Assembly (NCBI GenBank): GCA_021815065.1 | Contig: JAKAHI010000112.1 | Span: 1-5,583, forward strand | Length of the DNA: 5,583 bases | Direction: 5' to 3' | DNA from: a bacterium | GTDB taxonomy: Bacteria; JAMCPX01 | Part shown: in pieces, positions 1 to 5,583 of the stretch | How positions within the stretch are numbered: the first letter of the stretch is position 1 | Layout of the letters: every line of letters starts with the position of its first letter | Position numbers and translations under genes: made by a program | The notes under the pieces: generated by a model | Databases searched by the model: none | The model's input: the letters and a program-made list of their open reading frames with translations, nothing else | What the model was told of the DNA's origin: nothing

Positions 1-1220
1 TTCTGGAAAACAAAGATATCGATATTGTAGTCATCGGAGAAGGGGAGATTACATTCAAGGAATTAATCGATAACTTGGATAAAGATCAGGGGATAGATAA
101 CGTAAATGGTATCGGGTATCGGAAAGGTAACGATATTATGCTTACACCCCAAAGGGAGTATATAGATAATCTTGATCGGCTGCCTTTCCCTGCATGGGAT
201 TTAATAGAACTTCATAAGTATGCTCACACAAAGAGTATGAGTACACCAATGTTTCGATCAAGTTTTCGTTCATACATGGTAATGCTGACATCCCGGGGAT
301 GCCCATTCAGATGTACGTATTGCCATAACATTTTCGGCAAAAAATTCAGAGCAAGGTCTGTTGAGAATGTGCTGCAAGAGCTGAAACAGCTTATTGAAAC
401 TTATCATTTAAACGATTTTGAAATCATTGATGACATATCCAATTTTGACAGAGAAAGAATAAAATCTATATTCTCCGGGATCATAGAGAAGGACTGGAAG
501 ATAAGCGTTTCTTTCCCGAATGGCGTTAGAACAGACATGCTCGATGAAGAGATTATAGACCTTATGAGGAAAGCGGGAACAAACGAAATGTCAATAGCAG
601 TTGAAACAGTATCGCCGAGATTGCAGAAAATGATAAAAAAGAACCTTAATCTGGATAAGGTAAAGACGATGATAGACTATGCCGCCGCTAAAGGCATCTT
701 TTTAAGGGGATTCTTTATGCTCGGTTTTCCGACAGAAACAGAGGAAGAAGTGAAAGCCACAATAGATTTCGCATGTAAATCAAAGCTGCATACGGCATTA
801 TTTTTTGTTGTGAATATGTTCAAAGGTACGGAGATCTATAATCAAGCTCAAGAATCGGGAGTAGAAATACCGGAGCTTAACCTGGAAGACTTTGACTACC
901 ATGCAATGCCATTTAATGTAAGTGCAATGCCGGATAAGCGTTTGCACAGGCTTTATTCGGGTGCTTATGTAAGATTTTATTTCAACCCTGTGAGGATATT
1001 CATGATTTTAAAGAATAGGAATGTACTTCGTGTTATTTTGTACAATTTAACTAATTTACTTCCGACAATTTCATCAACGGTCCTGAGTATCTTATTCCCG
1101 TTGAAAGGTAACAGACAAACAGAATTGGGAAGAGTAGGTAATTCGGATACCCCAACAGCCGCCCGATTTCCTTTTCTGCAATCTATTAAAAAAAGAGCAA
1201 GTAGGTCTAAGGTAGTTTAA
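1..1220 (+). CDS. B12-binding-domain radical SAM protein, paralog 1 (5' end outside window)
   Basis: This is a partial gene. The frame is open from base 3, and the 24 codons before the first possible in-frame start (TTG at 75) match the paralogs, including VVIGEGEITF. The true start is therefore upstream, and roughly the first 107 residues are missing by comparison with the full-length paralogs. The visible part holds the end of the cobalamin-binding domain and a radical SAM barrel. The [4Fe-4S] motif CPFRCTYC lies at bases 300-323. It is followed by IDDISNF (the acidic strand end), SIAVET, FMLGFPTET and the C-terminal EDFDYHAMPFN and RFYFNPVRI signatures. Compared with its two close relatives it has 4 extra residues just before the cysteine motif. 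It also has about 8 extra hydrophobic residues near the C-terminus and a divergent basic tail. A SAM- and cobalamin-dependent radical enzyme is well supported from family knowledge. The substrate is unknown. Confidence 0.94.
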   Translation, partial: LENKDIDIVVIGEGEITFKELIDNLDKDQGIDNVNGIGYRKGNDIMLTPQREYIDNLDRLPFPAWDLIELHKYAHTKSMSTPMFRSSFRSYMVMLTSRGCPFRCTYCHNIFGKKFRARSVENVLQELKQLIETYHLNDFEIIDDISNFDRERIKSIFSGIIEKDWKISVSFPNGVRTDMLDEEIIDLMRKAGTNEMSIAVETVSPRLQKMIKKNLNLDKVKTMIDYAAAKGIFLRGFFMLGFPTETEEEVKATIDFACKSKLHTALFFVVNMFKGTEIYNQAQESGVEIPELNLEDFDYHAMPFNVSAMPDKRLHRLYSGAYVRFYFNPVRIFMILKNRNVLRVILYNLTNLLPTISSTVLSILFPLKGNRQTELGRVGNSDTPTAARFPFLQSIKKRASRSKVV

Positions 1221-1260
1221 AAAAACAGTTTCTATTTTCACTTGTTAGCCAAATATTCGT
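1221..1260. other. Convergent intergenic gap between paralogs 1 and 2, no clear terminator
   Basis: Forty AT-rich bases separate the TAA stop of paralog 1 from the TAA stop of paralog 2. I see no stem-loop followed by a T-tract on either strand and no small gene. Transcripts of the two genes may therefore overlap at their 3' ends. Confidence 0.5.
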
Positions 1261-2754
1261 TTACATTTCTTCTGATTGTTTTGTGAGGGTAAGCAATATG
1301 ATTCTTTTCTTATTTATTTTATTAAATTCAAAATTTGCCGGTTCAAGAACTAACCGCTGGTTACCTTTTGGTGTGAACAGGTTCTTCAGTAATACATAGA
1401 AATAATAGGGCAGGTCATTCCATGTAGTCTTTGTCTTCAAGATGCGGAATATCCTGATCGGGTTAAAGTAGAATCTCATCCATGCTGTGGTATAAAGCCG
1501 ATGAAGCCTCTTGTCATGTACAGTGCTCGCATTGAAGGGCATCGCATGGTAATCAAAGTCTTCAGGTTTTATATAGGAAGGCATTTTACCGGTTTGTTCC
1601 ACCTGCTTTGATAGCTCTGTCCCTCCAAACGGGTTTACAAGAAAGAAGAGAGCTCCATGCATGCGGGATCGACACGCAAAATCTATAGTAGCCTTCAATT
1701 CTTGCTCTGTTTCCGTCGGGAAGCCGAGCATAAAAAAGCCGCGAACATACATGCCTTCATCAACGCAAACGTCAATGACATGCTTGACCTTATCGAGATT
1801 TAGATTTTTCTTTACCATCTTTTGCAATCTTGGAGTTGCTGTCTCAACGGCTATGGAAACCTCTGCTGTTCCTGCCTGTCTCATCAGGTGTACAGATTCT
1901 TCATCGAGGAGATCCGTTCGTACACCATTAGGAAAGGACAGGGTGACTTTCCAGCCCTTGTCGATGATGCCGCGCATGATTCGTTTGAACCGCTCCCGGT
2001 CGAAATTCGATATATCGTCGATGATCTCAAAATCATTTATATGGTACTGTTCAATCAATATCCTCATTTCTTCGAGTACATTCTCAACAGAGCGAGCCCT
2101 GAACGTTTTGCCCATGATATTGTGGCAATAGGTGCATTGGAAAGGGCAACCGCGGGATGTTAAAAGCACCATATAGGGGCCATATCCTATGATGCTCATA
2201 CTTGCAGTCTCAGCATATTTCCCCAGTTCGATAAGATCCCATGATGGAAAGGGCATGATATCCAGATGCTCTATAGAGTTTCTTTGATGGGTCAATATAA
2301 TATCATTATCTCTTCTGTAGCCGATACCATGAACACTTTCTATGCCCGCTCCTTTATCCAGATTATCAAGCAGTTCTTTGAATGTGATCTCTCCTTCTCC
2401 GATTATCACAATATCAATATCTTTGTTCTTCAAGACCTCTTTAGGTACGGATGTCGCATGAGGTCCTCCGGCTATTACGGGAATGTCAGCAGCCATCTTG
2501 ATGAAATGTGCGATCTGATACAGGGCAGGAGCTTCGAGGGTAAGGGCACTGATACCGACAATATCAGGCTCAAATTCACTGATAATACGGTAAATATCTT
2601 TCAGCGGCTCTTTGTAAAACCGTATGTCAAAGATTCTGACCTCATCCCCTCGTGTCGCTTTCATATACGATGCGATGTACATTAATCCAAGGGGCGGTGT
2701 TATACCGATGGCCCGTGTGTTGAGATTGCCGCTTTTGATGAGAAGTATCTTCAT
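1261..2754 (-). CDS. B12-binding-domain radical SAM protein, paralog 2
   Basis: This is a complete gene of 497 residues. The start is placed at ATG 2754 (MKILLIKSG) rather than at the in-frame ATG 2793. From 2754 the protein aligns without gaps with paralog 3 up to the cysteine motif (C203, C207 and C210 in both), and the 13 extra upstream codons cross a conserved promoter-like repeat. Domains: a cobalamin-binding Rossmann fold at about 1-135, with PPLGLMYIAS, GGPHAT at 96-101 and GEGE at 119-122, and no DxHxxG motif, as is usual for this class. The radical SAM barrel covers about 195-400, with CPFQCTYC (bases 2125-2148), IDDISNF, IAVET and FMLGFPTET. The C-terminal region carries EDFDYHAMPFN and RFYFNPIRI and ends in a Lys-rich tail. 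No Shine-Dalgarno sequence precedes the start. It converges with paralog 1 and diverges from paralog 3. Cobalamin-dependent radical methylation or a related rearrangement is the family-level inference, and the substrate cannot be told. Confidence 0.95.
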   Translation of the reverse strand: MKILLIKSGNLNTRAIGITPPLGLMYIASYMKATRGDEVRIFDIRFYKEPLKDIYRIISEFEPDIVGISALTLEAPALYQIAHFIKMAADIPVIAGGPHATSVPKEVLKNKDIDIVIIGEGEITFKELLDNLDKGAGIESVHGIGYRRDNDIILTHQRNSIEHLDIMPFPSWDLIELGKYAETASMSIIGYGPYMVLLTSRGCPFQCTYCHNIMGKTFRARSVENVLEEMRILIEQYHINDFEIIDDISNFDRERFKRIMRGIIDKGWKVTLSFPNGVRTDLLDEESVHLMRQAGTAEVSIAVETATPRLQKMVKKNLNLDKVKHVIDVCVDEGMYVRGFFMLGFPTETEQELKATIDFACRSRMHGALFFLVNPFGGTELSKQVEQTGKMPSYIKPEDFDYHAMPFNASTVHDKRLHRLYTTAWMRFYFNPIRIFRILKTKTTWNDLPYYFYVLLKNLFTPKGNQRLVLEPANFEFNKINKKRIILLTLTKQSEEM

Positions 2755-2760
2755 TTTGTC

Positions 2761-2790
2761 TTTATAAAAGCACAAACCTGTATTTTTTAC
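2761..2790 (-). promoter_or_regulatory. Candidate promoter of paralog 2
   Basis: On the minus strand TATAAA (2761-2766) sits at -12 to -7 relative to the A of the ATG at 2754. The conserved GTAAAAAA (2783-2790) covers -36 to -29. This is the layout expected of a -10/-35 promoter whose transcript begins at or next to the start codon. The -10 is a good match (5 of 6 to TATAAT), while the -35 is poor compared with TTGACA. The absence of a Shine-Dalgarno sequence fits a leaderless message. This is an inference from position and composition only. Confidence 0.4.
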
Positions 2791-2810
2791 CATAGGATTT
2801 TATTTTCTTA

Positions 2811-2841
2811 TTGTAAAAAAGTATTGTTATGCTTAAATAAA
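2811..2841 (+). promoter_or_regulatory. Candidate promoter of paralog 3
   Basis: TTGTAA (2811-2816) overlaps the conserved GTAAAAAA arm and matches TTGACA at 4 of 6 positions. The downstream box TGCTTAAATAAA (2830-2841) offers TTAAAT after a 16-bp spacer or AATAAA after a 19-bp spacer, each 4 of 6 to TATAAT. Either would start transcription within a few bases of the ATG at 2849. The match to consensus is weak. The main support is the mirrored copy in front of paralog 2. Confidence 0.35.
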
Positions 2842-2848
2842 AGTAACT

Positions 2849-4372
2849 ATGAAAGTTCTCTTGATCAAAAGCAGCAACCTTAAAGCGAGATCGAAAGGCA
2901 CAACCCCGCCTCTCGGGCTTATGTATATTGCATCATACATAAGGCAGACGAGGCATGATGAAGTGAAAATTATCGACACAAGACTCTATAAAGAACCTCT
3001 GAAAGAAGTATATAATACCATACTTAAATTCCAGCCTGACATCGTGGGTATTGGAGCTCTTACCTTTGAGGCTCAGGCAATGTACCACATTGCGCACTTG
3101 GTAAAACAACTTACGGATATTCCGGTCGTCGTTGGCGGACCGCACCCGACATCTGTGCCGCAGGAGGTTATGAACAATCAAGATATAGATGTTGCAGTTA
3201 TAGGCGAAGGGGAGATTACGTTTAAAGAGTTGCAGGATGCCTTGGAAGCAGGCAGAGATTTAACCACGATAGATGGTATAGTTTATAGAGATCATGATAT
3301 GGTCAAGATCAATAAATCCCGGGCATATATAGATAACCTCGATGAACTGCCGTTCCCGGCTTGGGATAGTGCAGAGCTCGAAAAATATGTAAATATATAC
3401 AGCATAAACGGCATCAGGTTTCGTCCCTACATGGTCCTTCAGACATCAAGAGGATGCCCGTTCCATTGTACGTACTGCCACAATATCTTCGGTAAAACAT
3501 TCAGAGCCCGGTCTGCAGAAAATGTCCTTGCCGAAATGGAGATACTCGTTAAAGACTATGGCATCCATGACTTCATATTTTTAGACGATATTCCGAATCT
3601 TGAAAAAGATCGGATAAAAGCCATATTGCTGGGCATGATTACCAGAAACTGGAAAACGAACCTTTATTTCACTAACGGCGTGCGGGCGGATATGCTTGAT
3701 GAAGAGATAGTTCATTTGATGAAAAAGGCAGGAACTGTGGAAATCGCTGTTGCTGTAGAAACCGTGTCCCCGAGACTACAAAAGATGGTGAAGAAGAACC
3801 TCAACCTTGAGAAGGTGGCACGAATGATCGACATTTGTGTCGACAGCGGGATGTTCGTAATCGGGTTCTTTATGCTCGGTTTCCCGACAGAAACTGAAGA
3901 GGAGCTCAGGGCTACCGTTGATTTTGCATGCAAATCAAGGATGCACCAGGCACTTTTTTTCCTCGTCAATCCCTTCGGTGATACCGAGCTTGCACGGCAG
4001 ATAGCATCGACGGGAAAGATGCCGGCAAATCTCAAGCCGGAAGATTTTGATTATCATTCGATCCCTTTCAATGCCAGCAGCATGCCGGATAAAACACTCC
4101 ATAGGATTTATTCAATGGCATGGATACGGTTTTATTTTAACCCTGTCAGGATTGTACGGATTTTAAAAGCGAGAAAACTATGGATGGATCTTCCTTACAT
4201 GTTCGGATTGCTAATAAAAGACATGTTTGCGGGAAAGGGAAACAAGAAGCAGACCTTTAAACCGGTAGATGTGGCGTTGCTCAAGGAAGCCCGTGAAAGA
4301 CATCAGGGTCATATTGTCAACCCGTCATTTAACAAATTGACTTCCTCTCCTTTGAGGAGAGGACAAAGATGA
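2849..4372 (+). CDS. B12-binding-domain radical SAM protein, paralog 3 with repeat-derived C-terminus
   Basis: This is a complete gene of 507 residues. ATG 2849 gives MKVLLIKSS, which matches the start of paralog 2. The cobalamin-binding domain (about 1-135) has PPLGLMYIAS, GGPHPT at 96-101 and GEGE at 119-122. The radical SAM barrel has CPFHCTYC with C203, C207 and C210 (bases 3455-3478), DDIPN at 246-250, VAVET with E304, and FMLGFPTET around G344. The C-terminal part has KPEDFDYHSIPFN and RFYFNPVRI. The middle of the barrel is more divergent than in paralogs 1 and 2 (FLDDIPNLEKD in place of IIDDISNFDRE). The last dozen or so residues (LTSSPLRRGQR) are encoded by a palindromic intergenic repeat that runs into the gene, so the original stop has probably been replaced. 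There is no Shine-Dalgarno sequence, and the start lies very close to a promoter-like box. The role is the same as for the paralogs at family level, and the substrate is unknown. Confidence 0.95.
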   Translation: MKVLLIKSSNLKARSKGTTPPLGLMYIASYIRQTRHDEVKIIDTRLYKEPLKEVYNTILKFQPDIVGIGALTFEAQAMYHIAHLVKQLTDIPVVVGGPHPTSVPQEVMNNQDIDVAVIGEGEITFKELQDALEAGRDLTTIDGIVYRDHDMVKINKSRAYIDNLDELPFPAWDSAELEKYVNIYSINGIRFRPYMVLQTSRGCPFHCTYCHNIFGKTFRARSAENVLAEMEILVKDYGIHDFIFLDDIPNLEKDRIKAILLGMITRNWKTNLYFTNGVRADMLDEEIVHLMKKAGTVEIAVAVETVSPRLQKMVKKNLNLEKVARMIDICVDSGMFVIGFFMLGFPTETEEELRATVDFACKSRMHQALFFLVNPFGDTELARQIASTGKMPANLKPEDFDYHSIPFNASSMPDKTLHRIYSMAWIRFYFNPVRIVRILKARKLWMDLPYMFGLLIKDMFAGKGNKKQTFKPVDVALLKEARERHQGHIVNPSFNKLTSSPLRRGQR

Positions 4373-4430
4373 GGCCTTCTTAAAGAGGACGAGACCTCAT
4401 CCCTGCCTTCCCCTAAAAGGGGGAAGGGGC
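4341..4430. repeat. Compound palindromic intergenic repeat overlapping the 3' end of paralog 3
   Basis: Three nested or adjacent inverted repeats are visible. Hairpin 1 is TCCTCTCC (4343-4350) with GGAGAGGA (4356-4363) and a 5-base loop. The middle pair is GATGAGG (4368-4374) with CCTCATC (4395-4401). Hairpin 2 is CCTTCCCC (4406-4413) with GGGGAAGG (4420-4427) and a 6-base loop. The block is purine/pyrimidine-skewed and unlike the coding DNA on either side. It resembles the dispersed 'ccctctcc..ggagaggg' palindromic repeats found in many environmental bacterial genomes (recollection, not searched). It sits between two convergent genes and could also block read-through, but no T-tract follows a stem, so it is not a classical intrinsic terminator. 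Confidence 0.7.
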
Positions 4431-4475
4431 TGAAATCTTCCAGAAGAATCGGTAAGAAGATCTTGTAAGGGCCGT

Positions 4476-5583
4476 TCATGAAAATACCCTCTTTAACTTT
4501 GCAAACAGCTTCTTCATACCGCTGATAGAGCTAAAATGCCTGGCCATATATACAAAGGATGAAAGCCTTACGTATACATAAAAGAACCCCATGATCCGTA
4601 TTAACCTAAGCTGGCGGTTTGAAAGGGTAACATCGTTAAATGCCCGCCTGTTGTAATAATCAAAATGAGAAAAATCTTTTTCTATTGCATACTCTTTCTT
4701 GTTCGACATAAATTCGTAGAGATCCGTTCCCGGCAGAGGCTGGGTAAGATTAAATGTTACCTCATCAGATTTAATCTCTTTTGCAAATCTAACGGTAGAG
4801 ATTACTTCCTGTCTTGTCTCACCCGGCGCGCCGAGCATAAAAAACACCAGTGTTTTTACACCGACATTGTGTGCCATGCCGACAAGCTTCCTTACCTGTT
4901 CGGGGACAATGCCTTTTTTATAGACATCGCTCAATATCCTGATCGTGCCGGATTCTCCTCCTATCTGTATCTTCTTCAGTCCTGCCTTGTGCATGCGCAA
5001 GAGAAGCTCCCTGTCAATCGTGTCCGCCCTTGTGTTGCATCCCCAGATAAGACCTGTATCCGCCTTTAGTAGCAGATCCGTAAACTTAATGACCCATTTT
5101 TTATCTATCGTAAGCGTGTCATCCTGAAAGATAAATGCTTGGATACCGAGCGTTTCCTTTAAGGATAGGATCTCATCCACGACGTTCTGCGGTGACCGGT
5201 ATCTGAGCCTGGTACCGAACAACCTCCTCAAGGTGGGCTGGCAGTATGTGCAATGAAAGGGACATCCTCTGCTCCCAATAATGTTCGTTCCCTTTTTATA
5301 GCCCTCGGTAACATCCATAAAATGCCAGTACTGCATGTATCGCTCATTCTCTATAAATGAGCGGTCAGGAAAGGGGATTGCATCGAGGTTTTGCGATAAG
5401 TTAAGTTCGTTTGACTTATATATGTCCGAACCATTTTTAACCCACGCGCCCTTAACGGGTTTTAAATCGGGCAGGTTCTTTATAATCTCCAGGGAAGCAA
5501 GCTCACCTTCGCCAATGACAAGGGCATCCACATAGGGTATCACCGTTTCGGGTAGTATCGTTGTATGGGGTCCGCCTGCAATC
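4476..5583 (-). CDS. B12-binding-domain radical SAM protein, distant paralog 4 (5' end outside window)
   Basis: This is a partial gene. The frame stays open from a GTG at 5543 to the window edge and encodes IAGGPHTTILPET, the end of a cobalamin-binding domain, so the real start lies beyond 5583. About 95 residues are missing by analogy with the complete paralogs. The visible 368 residues contain ALVIGEGE and then the radical SAM motif CPFHCTYC (bases 5241-5264). They continue with the more usual family spacing RLRYRSPQNVVDEI, FQDDTLT, QIGGESG and FMLGAPGET. The C-terminus keeps a weak echo of the trio signature (FDYYN..AFN..TLS, then an aromatic-rich FFYVYVRL stretch). It is a clearly more distant relative and probably has a different substrate or position specificity. 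It converges on paralog 3. The TGA stop is at 4476-4478. No exact family name is assigned. Confidence 0.93.
   Translation of the reverse strand, partial: IAGGPHTTILPETVIPYVDALVIGEGELASLEIIKNLPDLKPVKGAWVKNGSDIYKSNELNLSQNLDAIPFPDRSFIENERYMQYWHFMDVTEGYKKGTNIIGSRGCPFHCTYCQPTLRRLFGTRLRYRSPQNVVDEILSLKETLGIQAFIFQDDTLTIDKKWVIKFTDLLLKADTGLIWGCNTRADTIDRELLLRMHKAGLKKIQIGGESGTIRILSDVYKKGIVPEQVRKLVGMAHNVGVKTLVFFMLGAPGETRQEVISTVRFAKEIKSDEVTFNLTQPLPGTDLYEFMSNKKEYAIEKDFSHFDYYNRRAFNDVTLSNRQLRLIRIMGFFYVYVRLSSFVYMARHFSSISGMKKLFAKLKRVFS

Larger units (their letters stand above)
2755..2848. promoter_or_regulatory. Divergent promoter region between paralogs 2 and 3, with near-mirror symmetry
   Basis: This 94-bp AT-rich gap separates two divergent start codons. 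A perfect 8-bp inverted repeat, TTTTTTAC (2783-2790) and GTAAAAAA (2813-2820), is centred at 2801.5. That is exactly the midpoint between the start codons at 2754 and 2849, so each arm ends 29 bp from its own ATG. Each side also carries a TGCTTnnATAAA box, at 2761-2772 on the minus strand and 2830-2841 on the plus strand, matching at 10 of 12 positions. I infer duplicated promoters retained in mirror image. A shared operator is the alternative. Confidence 0.6.

Noticed and set aside
75..77. TTG at 75 as the start of paralog 1, and GTG at 5541-5543 as the start of paralog 4
   Set aside because: In both cases the frame stays open to the window edge and encodes conserved cobalamin-domain sequence (IGEGE and GGPHTT respectively), so these are internal codons of cut genes.
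1661..2685. Plus-strand open frames opposite paralog 2 (1661-2131, 1822-2163, 2266-2685)
   Set aside because: They lie entirely antisense to a strongly conserved coding frame, have compositions typical of shadow translations and show no recognisable domain.
2755..2793. Upstream ATG at 2793 as the start of paralog 2
   Set aside because: The 13 extra codons have no counterpart in paralog 3 and overlap the mirrored promoter-like repeat. Alignment supports the start at 2754.
2933..4035. Minus-strand open frames opposite paralog 3 (2933-3181 and 3712-4035)
   Set aside because: They are antisense shadows of a conserved gene with no motifs of their own. One mirrors the antisense frame seen in paralog 2 only because the sense proteins are paralogous.
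4341..4430. CRISPR array or classical intrinsic terminator
   Set aside because: The palindromes are three different stems, not regularly spaced direct repeats, and no stem is followed by a run of T on either strand.
4665..5535. Plus-strand open frames opposite paralog 4 (4665-5069, 4945-5127, 5335-5535)
   Set aside because: They are antisense to the radical SAM gene, Cys- and Ser-rich in the way shadow frames are, and lack start signals or domain content.

Overview
This window is made up almost entirely of one protein family. It holds four genes for cobalamin-binding-domain radical SAM enzymes (B12-rSAM, 'class B'-type architecture) and no other recognisable gene. The DNA is bacterial in style: dense coding, short intergenic gaps and mid-40s GC by eye. 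The palindromic CCTCTCC..GGAGAGG / CCTTCCCC..GGGGAAGG repeat and the style of the proteins suggest an anaerobic bacterium of the Desulfobacterota/Nitrospirota kind. That placement rests on recollection of similar loci and is weak.

The layout alternates strand, as + - + -. Gene 1 (+, 1-1220) is cut at its 5' end by the window edge. Gene 2 (-, 1261-2754) converges on it across a 40-bp gap. Gene 3 (+, 2849-4372) diverges from gene 2 across a 94-bp AT-rich region. Gene 4 (-, 4476 to past 5583) converges on gene 3 across a 103-bp gap filled by palindromic repeats, and its 5' end lies outside the window. Genes 1-3 are close paralogs that align almost without gaps. Gene 4 is a more distant relative with the same domain order. 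Because both edges cut through family members, the array probably continues in at least one direction.

Each protein shows an N-terminal Rossmann-like cobalamin-binding domain (GGPH.T and IGEGE motifs) and then a radical SAM barrel with CxxxCxxC (CPF.CTYC). The barrel is followed by a family-specific C-terminal region with an aromatic, basic stretch (RFYFNP.RI in the trio). Enzymes of this architecture typically methylate unactivated carbons or carry out other radical chemistry on lipids, tetrapyrroles, antibiotics or peptides. No substrate or partner gene lies in the window, so the reaction is unknown.

The most notable observations are four. (i) The paralogs are stacked in alternating orientation. 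(ii) The divergent promoter region is nearly symmetric: an 8-bp inverted repeat is centred exactly between the two start codons, similar TGCTTnnATAAA boxes lie close to each ATG, and neither gene has a Shine-Dalgarno sequence, which suggests duplicated promoters and very short or absent leaders. (iii) A palindromic repeat has run into the 3' end of gene 3 and encodes its last residues. (iv) The paralogs show mosaic similarity, with genes 1 and 2 closest in mid-barrel and genes 2 and 3 closest in the C-terminal part.
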